This document shows, piece by piece, positions 11,790 through 22,975 of a stretch of 64,000 nt of DNA. Every line of letters starts with the position of its first letter. The stretch's first letter is position 1. Location of the stretch: NCBI GenBank assembly GCA_029891345.1, contig CM056993.1, positions 109,111,800-109,175,799 of the forward strand, written 5' to 3'. The translations under genes and the position numbers were made by a program. This stretch comes from Dryococelus australis. Taxonomy: Eukaryota > Arthropoda > Insecta > Phasmatodea > Phasmatidae. The notes below the pieces were generated by a model. The model made no database searches. It was not told the origin of the DNA and saw only the letters and a program-made list of their open reading frames with translations.

Positions 11790-13450
11790 TCAAAGGAAAA
11801 AAACTCAGTGTGTTCGTACGCCAGCAGTGGCTAATGTCTTATCTGGGCGAAGAATTGTTGACATAGTATATCTGTTCACGCAAATTCAGAATGAGAAACA
11901 TCATGGAGGCACGTATTGTTCATTTATGGACATGGATTTTGTGAAAGAGAAAGTGGATGGATTTCAATCTACGTGGATTTTTTAATGCAGAGTGTGTAAT
12001 ATTGTTTCTGAAATAATGTCCGAAAATCGAGAAAATAAAGACACATACATGCCAATAAACATAACTGCTGTACACAGTATACTAGCGACAGGAGGAGAAT
12101 ATTCTCAACTGAGATAATTTTCTGCTAGGGTTGATATGCACTGAATGATTAACAAAACTTTCTTAAAGCACATGTAGAAGGTTTTGGAAGACATTGACGA
12201 TGCAGCATTACAATCTATGCTAGAGGCTGCTGAGGAAGTAAAAGTCATTGCCATTCGGGATGGAAACGTAGATAGTGATGGAGTTCCAATGTGTACAGTG
12301 GTGGCCGATGGAGCGTGGTGTAAGCGCAGTTACAAAGCTAATTACGACTCTCTATCGGGCGTGGTAAGTTAAGTTGCATATAAACTTACTATAGTTTCCC
12401 TATAGTATCTACTACAGAATTTATTGTATTTTTGTGTGTATCATTTTTGCTTCCAGGCATCCATAGTTGGTTTTAAGACAGGAAAGGTGTTATACTATAT
12501 AGGTGTTAGAAATCGGTGCTGTTCTATCTGAGCGTCATGTCAAAATGCAAAGCAAACACGTGTTTTCTTGACTGGAAAAAAATGTGACTAGCATGGAAGC
12601 AGATATTATAGCGGATGGTTTCCTTTAAAGCGAAAAATGACTTGGCCTTAAATTCAATAAACTTATCGGTGAGATTCTCACTGTTTGTAAAATGGTTGAC
12701 TACGTTAATACACGTGTGTATTAGCTGACATTATATTTGTAAACATATTTATTTAACATGCTTTTTGTAGACTAATTTTGTGTTAATGTTGACAGGTGAT
12801 GGAGATAGCTGTGTACATAGGCAACTGCTTGAGACAATGCCCTATGGTCCTAATCTGATGGTGGAAAAGATGGAATGCAAGTATCCCGTTTTTCGCAACT
12901 ACTGCCATAAGCAAACCGATCTTACCATAAATACAAAGTTCCCGGCGACCTTCAGATATTGTTTGAAGTAGGAAATACCGAGATTACGAACTGCTGTAGA
13001 TAAGGCAATAAAATGTAGAGCTGTGGGAAATGAACCACTGAACACACGGATATGTATGCTGAAAGCAGATGTAGAAAACTCACCTCTGCACATATTCGGT
13101 GACAATGAGCATTGCGATGTATGTTTCTGCAATGGTAACAAAGAAGGAGAAATAAACCACTTTCCTGAGCTCAAATCATGTGGTTTTCTATAATAAATAA
13201 TTAAGATTATTTAAGTGTTTCGAGGCATGTTTCAAATCGCGTAGCAGATCAGAACAACAATTTGTCGGAATTATTCAATAGTATCGTAAACAAACATGTT
13301 GCAGGAAAGCGCATAAATTATGCTCTTAGAAGACAGAACAAAACACGTTGTTCTGCTGCTACTGTATCATTCAACAATGTGGGTGAATATATGAGAGTAA
13401 TCCATAAAACAATTATGGGTGGTAACAGTACAGGTGAGAGCACTGCAAGA
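11790..13450 (+). pseudogene. Mutator-like transposase domain half of a transposase-YqaJ fusion gene
   Basis: The reading contains blocks I recognise from the metazoan Mutator-like transposase domain: LSGRRIVDIVYLFTQIQ, HHGGTYCSFMDMDFVKEKVD, IDDAALQSMLEAAEEV, MCTVVADGAWCKRSY, SMEADIIADGF, GDGDSCVHRQLLETMPYG and VNKHVAGKRINYALR. Splice sites still frame the conserved blocks. A donor follows 12363, acceptor and exon lie at 12457-12668, and the next exon opens at 12796 (I-G-D joined across the intron). It is clearly dead. In-frame stops are at 11983, 12115, 12142, 12175, 12529, 12969 and about 13191, and there are frameshifts near 12550 and 13200. The retained introns argue against a retrocopy. 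The role of the intact protein is unknown; a nucleic-acid transaction is an inference from the domains. Confidence 0.85.
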
Positions 13451-13690
13451 AAGATGTTATGGCAGCCATGAAGTGTGTGTGCCAAAGGTTTGATGTGGTG
13501 TATTCAAAATATTGTAAATGTTCTTACAAAACATTTGTAGCCAATATATAATTATTTTGCATACACAGCAAAAATAATTCAGCACGGGGACCTGCCTATA
13601 AAATATTTGTCACTGTACAGTACTAAATTTAATGGAGGCAAATTTAAAAAAAAAACCAACACATACATGTTTTTTTTATTTAAATTCCAG

Positions 13691-15993
13691 GTATGTACAC
13701 GAAAAAACTCGTCTACCAGCAGAAACGAGCAAGGGAAAACAGGAAACATCAAAGGTTGCACAAAACCAAGAAACGAGTGAAAGAGAGAAGAAACAACTCT
13801 ATGCTGCAGATGAGCACTATGGTTTGGTACAGACAGAACAAGATGAACCAGAGAGTGCAATAACAGCATCAGAGCTTAAGGAAAAAAAGATTTTCTCGCT
13901 GGCCTCGTGCGGACTGAAGAGGAGAGAGATCAGCTACAGAAAATCAAGCTGTCACCTGTGGAATACAGAGAGGAGGAAGTTACTAACTGCTTCAAATTTT
14001 GGCAGGGTATGTAATATGAGGGCAACGACATCTTGCAAAAACTTAGTTCACTCCATATTGTATGGTAACTTCAGTACAAAAGGCACACAGCATGGAATTG
14101 CTAACGAACCTGTAGCAAAGCGCAAAATGGCTGGGGAACATGGAATAGTGGCAATAGAATGAGGCTTATTCGTAGATTCTGAGTATCTTTTTCTTGGTGC
14201 AACTCCAGGTAGCTACATTTTTTTAAGAACTACTTTTCTTAACTTTAATAGTATTCTTTATGTTGTTGTCCGATTAATTCGTATACCGTCACGTAAAATT
14301 CTCTCATTATAGATGGTTTGGTGGGTAAAGATGCCATCATGGAAGTAAAGTGCCCTCTTACTGCAGATAAGTACGGAAGTCTGAAAGAAGCTGTCGATAA
14401 TGGCCAGGTAAATATGTTCGGCCATATCTGTGATGTGTATAGCACTTTTGTATTGCCAAGTAAAGTTATCACTTAGCCAAACCAGAATTTAAGTAATATT
14501 ATGTATAATATTTGTGCTATATTTTTATTATAATTATTACTTATATAATGATTTCAGATGAGTTACTGCGCAGTTGTGAACGGGAAACCACTACAGAGGC
14601 GTGATTATAATTATTATTATCAAGTGCAAGGAAAGTTGCACATAACTGGCAGAAAGTATTGTTACTTTGTGGTTGGATGACGTATGAAGTCATTGAAAAG
14701 GATGACGAATTCTGGAGTGGCAGAATTACACAATCCTCCTGCAGGTAGATTTCTCATAATTGCACACACAAAGTAACATTTGTAGTTCATACTATGGTGT
14801 TACCTAGATACAGCTCACGTGTAGAAGCCTCAGCAGTCTTAATTTTCCTAATTAATCTTTAACAGCAATTGGGATTTTTGTACCATAAATAAAAGAAATT
14901 ACAATTAATTTTAGCTCTCGAAAAATAATAATCTAAGGTATTGCACGATAAATTACAAAACTTTCACAGAGAGTAAAGCAACGTCACATGAAAAAGAAGG
15001 TTAGAAATACATTTACTAAAATGTGTAGTATATATAGTTCTTACATCTAGCGACAAAGTATCTAGCTTGTCTAGCCAAGCTGAATACGCTGTTAGTTTAA
15101 AGAAACACGACGAAAATACAGTTGAGCCTAATACACTTTTACTTATTATACTTCAATGGATTTCTTTAAGTAGCATGGAACCAAACACACAAGGGTGTCG
15201 TCAATCTATACGACATCAAGTATAGTTATTACAAATGTTTTAAAGTACTCGCTGATCGCTTCAAGTAAAATATTTAAATTACCACAAATACTGCAGGGTC
15301 TAGGTATACATTGTGTGTCGTATGTTTGAGTATAGGTATGTTCGGTGGAAAAATTGAAATCGCCCATTTACCAGAAAAAAAAAACACGCAGAACATGTCC
15401 TGAAAGTTACAAAAATGTCAAGAAGTGAAATTTGTAACGTGACTATTCTACAAATGCCCTCACCTCGTATTGACGTGTAGGAAAATGTCAGACAGAACGC
15501 GATTTGTACTACTTAATAGGTATACTTGTACAAGTTTGACCTGAGCGGATGTAAAATAATCGAACATGCCTTCGTTACAACCAATTTAAAAATGTGCATA
15601 ATTCAAAGAAAGATAAAATACAAATAAATAGAAATGTCGTTTTAAGTTTCGACATCACCAGACGTAACAAATGTAGGTAAATGTTCCCATGATGATACGG
15701 AAGTTGTGATATCGCAGAAACCGTATTAGACTCTAACTATACTTACTTTATCGTAGCCTGTAGTCGACAGATTACAGTTTCTAAGGCAATGCTGCCACGC
15801 GTTTGATCAATTCCTGACGAGTCGCAACATGATGTTTGTTACCTACAGGTTCTACAAGGAACGTCTGCTTGAGGAACTAGTAAACCCCCAGTTTTCGAAG
15901 AGGTTCGTCAAGGAGGATATAAAGGACCCCATCTACACAACAACAGCCCAACAAAAAGCCAAGTCAGCAACAAGAAAGAGGCCTGATATATGA
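13691..15993 (+). pseudogene. YqaJ (lambda-exonuclease-type) nuclease half of the same fusion gene
   Basis: There are four spliced blocks: 13691-14208, 14313-14407, 14558-14744 and 15849-15993 (TGA). The first reads AADEHYGLVQTEQDEPES, LLTASNFGRVCNMR, TSCKNLVHSILYG and ends GATP. The next supplies DGLVGKDAIMEVKCPL. The third holds YNYYYQVQGKLHITGRKYCYF. These contain the acidic Asp, the E-x-K pair (MEVK) and the Gln (QVQGKL) of the YqaJ/lambda exonuclease active site. The last exon gives RFYKERLLEELVNPQF and a basic C-terminus. Phases agree at all three junctions. Breaks are a TGA at 14160-14162 and a one-base deletion near 14678. The active-site residues survive although the gene is broken. 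Confidence 0.9.
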
Positions 15994-16168
15994 AGGACGT
16001 TTGAAAAAAAAATTTAGCTGAAACAATTAATTGAAAGAATGTTCCATAATACTGTTAACCACAGTCATAAATATCGTTTTGTATAGGCTAACTTTTATTT
16101 ACTCAAGGAAAATTATGAGATACTACATATAAATTAATTTGATCTTAAACGTAATTTATTATGTAGGG

Positions 16169-16918
16169 TTGTATATACAGAATTATTTGAAATTCGTGTT
16201 AAAACGCACTTTGGCTTGTAGTAAATGGTCAGTGGAACAACACAGCAAAAAACATGGTGTCGGAAACGTGTCATTACGTTGCTACCATGCAGGATGTGAA
16301 AGTAAGTTTACTTTCGCTTCCTCCGCAAAACACTGGTTGAACTCATGGAAGAGGTACTTGTGGGTATCCGCCGCCACATGTGGTTCCAACATGGTGCACC
16401 AGCCCATTTCACACTGGCGGTGCGCGAGTTTCTCACTGACACATTTGGACATCTTCGGGTTGGACGGGGCGGGCCAGTACCACGTTCCGCTGATCTCACC
16501 AAGATGGACTTTTATCTCTGTGGCTACATGAAGTGGCTAGTGTACGAGAATCCCGTGGATTCATTTATGAGCCTCACCGCGCGCATCCATGCCGCTGCCT
16601 CTCACGTTCAGGCTCCTCAAAACGTCATAACGGCGACTGAAGACAGCATGCTCAGTCGTTGTCGATTGTGCATCCGTGAAGGTGGCGACCATTTGAAACA
16701 GTTTCTTGAACTTTATGGTCAACTGCTGTACGGCATTAATTGCAAGGTCAGCGCATATCACGGTTATTGCGGGTAGCCTACAATATATTTTGACGGCCTG
16801 TAGAAACGTAAGGACTTGTTTCCGACCCCATGTTTATTAGCAAATTGTTGTTCCACTGGCCATGTACTACCAACCCTAGTGCGTTGACATACGAATTTTT
16901 GATCATTCTGTGTTACAC
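16169..16918 (+). mobile_element. Internally deleted mariner-like element with ~115-bp terminal inverted repeats
   Basis: The left arm (16169-16290) and right arm (16802-16918) are inverse complements. Shared blocks include CAGTGGAACAACA, AAACATGG-GTCGGAAAC, AACGCACT and AATTCGT. The arms are about 75-80% alike by eye. They enclose a transposase remnant. At about 750 bp the copy is far shorter than a full mariner, so most of the coding region is gone. Confidence 0.8.
16342..16776 (+). pseudogene. Mariner-clade (DUF4817-type) transposase, C-terminal fragment
   Basis: The frame contains MWFQHGAPAHFTLAVREFL, VGRGGPV, ADLTKMDFYLCGYMKWLVYE, NPVDS and RCRLCIREGGDHLKQFL. This is the usual C-terminal DDE half of arthropod mariner-like transposases whose N-terminus carries a DUF4817 helix-turn-helix. 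The family motif QHDGAPAHF lacks its Asp here (QHGAPAHF), so the second catalytic residue is lost. The third Asp is kept in the altered motif RSADLT. No N-terminal part remains. Confidence 0.88.
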
Positions 16919-17179
16919 AGTAGAAATTGAACATTTGAAAAAAAAACACAGTCTGATTTACTATCTCCTTCACATTTACAGTCACGTACGTATATGTCCA
17001 CTAATACCCAGACATTACAAATTATATATGGGCCTAGGTGTGAAAAACTGAGTTTTAGCTCTGTAACATTGGGACTGTGTTCCAAACAACCTTTTTTCTT
17101 ACCAAAGTCGACTCACGGCTCTTACGTAAACAATAATAATGATAATCGCTAAAACAATTAGTGTCAAGGTAGTCTCCAA

Positions 17180-17400
17180 ACCTCTGCGGTTTCGTCGCAG
17201 TTATTAACTGGCATATTCACGGCTGTTCACAGTTCGCCTAGTACCAATGTAATCCGGGTTCGATTCTCGGAGAGGTCGTCCTGGATTTTCTCTTGTGGGA
17301 AACATGGTAGCCGTTTCCGTTGGCCGGGGGATTTCTAAAAGTACTTTTTTTTCTAACCATTATATTCCGTCGCTTGCTCTCGAGGCTGTAGTGTCAGGGT
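17180..17400 (+). repeat. Degenerate tRNA-derived SINE
   Basis: The sequence GGGTTCGATTCTCGGAGAGG is a good B box. It is followed by a body like the other SINEs in this window (GGATTTTCTCTTGTGGGAAAC, TTGGCCGGGGGATTTCT). The A box is poorly kept. Confidence 0.6.
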
Positions 17401-19670
17401 AGATCAGTCCATCTGCTAGAACCAGCTCCGATTAGCGCCAGTCTTTCCTCATCGTAACTGTGGAACTTGTGCTTTTTCTATCGGACATGTCTAAAGTGGG
17501 AATAAAATAGCTGGGTGTTACTCTTTTTAATCAACTTTGCGTGGACAGTCTGGTTCCGTTGCAAGTATAAGAATACCTAAGAATGGGCCAAACATTAAGT
17601 TATTAATTAAATATTATTTTAAAAAACACACATTTTTTGCGTAGTTCCAAGTCAGCGTAGCGTTAGCAATGCTGGCCAGGTTATATAACTTCTTCTTATT
17701 ATATGTAGTAGACACTTAAATAATTTCTCATTTTTCAAATTTTTATGCAGTAAACTGGAAACTATATATATATATACATACATATATATACAGTAGATTG
17801 TACAAAGCACAAAACTTACCTACTTGCTTTTTTAAAACATGCCTAGCGTATTTTATGTACAGTTATATGTTTTAAAAGTAATTTTATTTACGCATTCACG
17901 TGCCTGTGTTTTTAAAGGAAAAACAAATATGCCGCTGATTTTGTCATTTTGTATTTTTTCTTACATCCGCTAGATACAAAATACGAATTACCAAATTACC
18001 AAACACGTCCCCATTTTTGTATACAAAATAGGGTCACGTGATCATTTTGTCAATAAAATCTGCCAATTCGGACACAGCCAAAGTTAACTAATCGGTTATA
18101 ATGCAAATACAATACCGTCATCTAGGTTCAAAACCATCTATATCCACTATATTAGTTACGAGATTTGTTGGGAATAAAGAAGTATTTGTTATAGTTTTAT
18201 TTTATACCACATATTTCTTAAGTTCGATGTAAAAACATGCATATTTCAACAGTTGAATATTTTACATCGGTGTTGTGAACTTGCTACTCCATTATACAGG
18301 TGTAGTGTCCCAGATTGAAAAATATAACGAATTTCTACTGATATTAGGCTACAATATCTACTTACTTTTGAAAACTCGACCTGGCAACACTGCCTCCGAA
18401 CAGTCTCCTGGGACCAGAGAAGGGGCTGTGGCATCATGTAAATGATGACAAGCTGAACCGAACATCTAATCTATTATCAAAATGTTGTAATGTAACTCAC
18501 TAAACAAAATGCATAGAACGCCACTTAAAATATAAAAAAGGACACGATTTGCACCTAACAGTGTATGGATATCCATTTTTACGTCCATAGAATATTTCAT
18601 CCTTCAAATAATGTTTAAGATATGAAGGATATTTAGTAATACTACTTATTTAAAGCAATTTGAGAGAAAAAATGAAGCTAAATCAAGAGGCTTTTTAAAA
18701 GCTTTGATTTAAGGTTTCTTGAAGCAATAACTTACTTACTTCGCTACTTGTGTAAGTAATGGAGCGTGGTTTTTTTCTTAAATAACCCTTTACAAATTGC
18801 GAAGTTAAGTTGATAATAATTTGTACGTCAATTACACTGGAGTGAGTTAGAACTAGGAATGAAAGTCTCATCAATATCACTAGATTCTAAAATGTACATA
18901 TGTTAATACACCTATTAAGTTATTATTAAGATATTTTAAAGATTTTTGAAGAAAAAATATTTACGTTTTAAAATTTTTACGTATTAAAATATACCGTTTA
19001 ACTAAATTAATAAAATAGACGCATATTCTCTATTTACCCTCATTTGTCTCTATTATTTATTAACAAAGAGGCAAGTACATCACTTCGACAGAGGATTAAT
19101 CATATACGCATCATTTTATTACGGTGTAGGTTTTTCGAACAATTTAACAATGTTTATTTTATTAGACTAATAGAAATGTATGGAATAACGATTTGTAATA
19201 AATCTGAAAACGAAATTTTTAGTTTTCTGTTTTAATAATTTTATGTAGAAAGTGGATACTCCCAGGGTTGCGTTTCTAGGTTAAATTTGATTTCTTTGAT
19301 ACAATATGAAAACGCGTTTTCCACTGTTGGCACTGAATGAATCCGACACTCCCTCTCTGCCTGGTGTAGATAAGCAGCCTCACGACTAGGTGAAACAAGT
19401 ACACACACAGATGCTAAAAGGCTCCGTTCAAGCCAGTTTATAAATTTTTGCCGGCGTTTCGACGCACAATGTACTACAGGCGCGTGCATCCAAACAGCGT
19501 AAAAAGAACTTTCCCTGCTTTGTACTTGAGTAATGATGCATGCGATTATACAGCATGTATCAAAATTATGCCGGCAGACTTCGGCTAATTGGTTATTCAC
19601 GAAAAAGGAAGGATAAAACATATATGTCTCACGGTTTAAAGTTAATCCTAAGGGCGGTACGCATCATTGA
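17401..19670. other. No recognised feature
   Basis: About 2.3 kb of AT-rich sequence with a small TATATATACATACATATATA patch near 17765. No coding similarity and no paired repeats were seen. Confidence 0.4.
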
Positions 19671-19966
19671 AGTTGGACCGGAAACACCAGGTTATTGCGA
19701 ATATTGAAAAAATATATATATATATTTTAAGATGGATCACCGAGTGTCTCACCACAAACACCTGTCTCGCACTGCCAAACATTATTTCATGGAAATAATC
19801 GCGTTTATAGCCATTATTTCGACTTTATCTCCATGACGCTGTAGTAAACTTGGGATTTAAAAGATGGATAACTCACCAGCGTGTCACAATTAACTTTACA
19901 CATTGTCCGGACACCCAGTGTTCCATCTTCAGTGTTTGTAATAAACTAGTGCTTCAGGTCCAACCT
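19671..19966. mobile_element. MITE with GTTGGACC termini
   Basis: The left end GTTGGACCGGAAACACCAGG pairs imperfectly with the right end CTAGTGCTTCAGGTCCAACC. Farther in, AAGATGGATCACC at the left resembles the inverse of the right-hand GTGTTCCATCTTC. It is about 296 bp, non-coding and a single copy in the window. Confidence 0.5.
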
Positions 19967-21091
19967 TATAGGTATGTAACCGCTCTCAGGATTCACTTTA
20001 GACCATAGATCATGCTTGTGTCTTAACATTATTTTTTGAAGTTTGTTCTGTCTAACTTAGATTTACTCTGTACAATAATTTAAGGCGTGATACTATTCAT
20101 CTAAATACACACTTTCTCTACAGGCTTCTGTTTGTCTACAGACTCCTTTCGAAGTATATAAGAAACTATTCGAAAATATTGCTTTCGTCCAAGCCATAAA
20201 TTAATTTTGCTGGTTATTATAAATCATCGTAGCTATACATTTACATAAACTGCCTATGTAATACTTCTCATCTTGTTATACATTTGTAACAATGTCTTCC
20301 GTGCTCAAGCAGTACATATTGTACTTCAGTTCCGAAACATCGATTTAATTACCAGTTACGATTTAGTTTCTTCTGTTTTTTTATGTAAGGGATGGTTTTG
20401 AAATAAATATACTAAAAGCGATATATTTATGAGTGCATAACAATGCCCGGCTGTAACAAAATATCTCAATAAGTGACATGTTTCGAAGTTAAAGAAACTA
20501 ATTCGGTTAGATTGGCTCCAACTTCATTATCCTTAAGATGCGTGATGCAAGAATCCAGAGCTGTTTCTTCCTTTTATCTTTCTTTATTTATTCGTATTCT
20601 TCTCTCTTTCCCTCTTTCTTTAAATATTTCCTTAACTCTTCATTTCCTTCTTTATTTCCCTATTTCTTCATTTCTTTCCTCCCACTCCCTTTCCCTTTAA
20701 TTTACCTCTCAGTTTTTTTTTTTTTTCCGTCCGCTGTGCTTGTTCTACTGTAGTACAGCTATTACTCAGACACACTGCCGGGATTCAACAAGAATAACTG
20801 TGATTACACGCAAAGAAAATGAAATAGAGGTCACGAAAAACCATTATACAACGACATGCATGCAATGCACACTTGGAATCTCCCCGCAAGCTCTGGTCAG
20901 TTCTTGGGAAAATGTGTACTGGGCGTCGTCTACTGGGTTACCTTTATTTGCTGATACATTCGTACAGCGCATCTGCTACGGCATTTGGCTTCACAATAAA
21001 TCAAAATCATGACCGTGGGCTTCACAGGCGAGCACTTCTCCATGCTGACAGCGGAGCTGTGCAGTACAAGGCTGAACTAGGGCTGCCAGCT
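19967..21091. other. No gene; pyrimidine-rich tract at about 20570-20728
   Basis: The plus strand from 20570 to 20728 is almost entirely C and T, ending in a run of T. Its open frames are low-complexity (S, F, L) and are not taken as genes. Confidence 0.6.
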
Positions 21092-21143
21092 TGTAGTTGC
21101 TCGTGACGCACGAGCATTGTAGTTGCTCGTGACGCACGAGCAT
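21092..21143. repeat. Perfect 26-bp tandem duplication carrying a hairpin
   Basis: Two identical 26-base units lie head to tail (21092-21117 and 21118-21143). Each contains GCTCGTG-ACG-CACGAGC, a 7-bp perfect stem with a 3-base loop. Confidence 0.9.
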
Positions 21144-21761
21144 GTTATTGCCTGCAGATGCATGTATCGCTGGCACTTCAGCCAGCAACCAGCTAACCAC
21201 ACAACCCACCCAGTTTGCCTACATCCAATGTATTGGTCGGCCACCCTTATATTTCGTGGGGAATGTTTTCTCGTAAACGGATGAGATTTGAGTTTTACAA
21301 CAAGACGACCTTTTTTTGTACGTTTTGACATGGTGTTAAATGATCTGTCTCGTAATCGTAGCAAAAACTTGGTTGGGCTACAACATTTACTGCTGTGACA
21401 GTAGCATCACCTGTTTAGTTTCTGACTGGTGCGATGGAAAACGTTCTCTGATACGTTTGAGAATTTGTTTTCGTCCATTTATACTAGTTTACGATGTCGT
21501 TATCTAAATGCTGTTTTTCTTACTTCTGAGGGTAAATAATACCCTTAATAACGACTTTAGACTACAAGTCGTACATCTCTTTCCTAGCTGGTTTTTTCAT
21601 ATGGGATCGCATTTCAACCATTCTAATACACTTACGAGAACGTACTGCTTGGGATCTTGAGAAGAAATGGAATGTTTTATTGATTGGAAAAAGCGTATAT
21701 TTTCGATTTTAGCTTAAAATAACGAAGAATGTTTACAAACTTGTATTAAGTATATAAACTT

Positions 21762-21774
<13 letters not shown>
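21144..21774. other. No recognised feature
   Basis: Nothing coding or repetitive was recognised before the GA microsatellite. Confidence 0.4.

Positions 21775-21845
<71 letters not shown>
21775..21845. repeat. (GA)n microsatellite
   Basis: About 70 bases of uninterrupted GA dinucleotide. Confidence 0.98.
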
Positions 21846-21847
<2 letters not shown>

Positions 21848-22436
21848 CCGCCTTCGACCAGCAACTGTGAATATTAACGGATGCACAACCATTATACTAG
21901 TATGGGATACAGATCGATGGGTTATAGTAATTATTTTTACTGTATTTATTTGATATGCACAAAATTAATTTTGCCGTATCAAAAATAGCATGATGGTGAA
22001 CCGTATGTGTATATATTAATAACTGTAGTTTCTCAGCTTCGAAGTTCGTGAAACTCTGAACATAGGCACAAAAATAATCACACTTGGCAACAAATACAAT
22101 AAAAAGGGGGGGGGGGCACTTTACAACGGCAAATGAGCCAAGTTAAACACATCCGTAATGCTCTCAAGTACGTTCTACAACGATTTACACCCTTCACAAT
22201 AACAGCTGTCTGTTATGAATTCTCAATTTAAGTGGAGGGACGTTATATGGCGAGTAATGTATGTACAGGCATGCCATCGAGTACAAATCATAATTATACA
22301 GGTTTCTCATGAATTCGAAAGACAAATTTCAGTTTTAAGTTCGTCACAAATGTATTGAAAGCTGTATTGGTACCTAGTTAATAGCGTAATTTCAATGTAA
22401 GCACTTTACATCCTATTAGTGTGACTGTATGTATGT
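21846..22436. other. No recognised feature
   Basis: AT-rich, with a short poly-G run near 22107. No gene or paired repeat was seen. Confidence 0.4.
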
Positions 22437-22706
22437 AGAGACCTGAAAAATTCGCGGATCAATTATGGGACAATCTAAAATTGGAAAATTCTTACGTTTA
22501 TGTCACCTTTCCCATTCGTCCACGCGTTATTTTCACTTCTTGGAGAACCTTGGACAATGAGAAACATACAACGAAACGCACATCCAACCATCGCCCTCCA
22601 TTGTGGCAGCAAGCAACCAATTTGGCAATTGATATCTGCACGATTGCACATAATACCGTGGAGTCTAGCACGTAAGTCGTTGAATTTGCGAATTTTTCAG
22701 GTCCCT
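22437..22706 (+). mobile_element. MITE family D, copy 1
   Basis: Starts AGAGACCTGAAAAATTCGCG and ends in its inverse complement (GCGAATTTTTCAGGTCCCT). It is about 270 bp and non-coding. It is followed 10 bases later by a second copy in the opposite orientation. Confidence 0.8.
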
Positions 22707-22716
22707 ATGTATAAGT

Positions 22717-22975
22717 AGAGATATGAAAAATTCGCGATTTCAATGACTTGCTGGCAAGACTACACAGTAATGTGTAAAATAATTCAAATATCACAGTTCA
22801 TTGGTTGCTTATCGTCTCACTGGAAGACGGCGACTGTATATGCATTTTATTCTGCATTCACCATTGTTCATGATGTGTGAAATAACGGGTGGGCCAATAA
22901 CACGATCAATACAAACGTACGAGATTTTCAATTATAGCTTGCCCCGAAATGAATCCGCGAATTTTTCGGGTCTTT
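22717..22975 (-). mobile_element. MITE family D, copy 2 (inverted relative to copy 1)
   Basis: Starts AGAGATATGAAAAATTCGCG and ends CCGCGAATTTTTCGGGTCTT. Read on the minus strand, its first ~100 bases follow copy 1 (CGAAAAATTCGCGGATTCA, TACGTTTGT, CGTTATTTCAC). Confidence 0.78.

Noticed and set aside
13579..13869. 96-codon minus-strand frame opposite the YqaJ half
   Set aside because: It is antisense to conserved codons of the pseudogene and has no motif of its own.
16139..16531. 130-codon plus-strand frame overlapping the mariner remnant
   Set aside because: It is in a different frame from the recognisable transposase (16342-16776) and begins in the inverted repeat.
19241..19621. 126-codon minus-strand frame
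   Set aside because: It is longer than average but has no domain, no splice-site support and ordinary composition for random sequence.
20473..20753. S/F/L-rich frames of 71-75 codons that could look like membrane proteins
   Set aside because: They come from a C/T-rich tract; hydrophobicity here is a composition effect.
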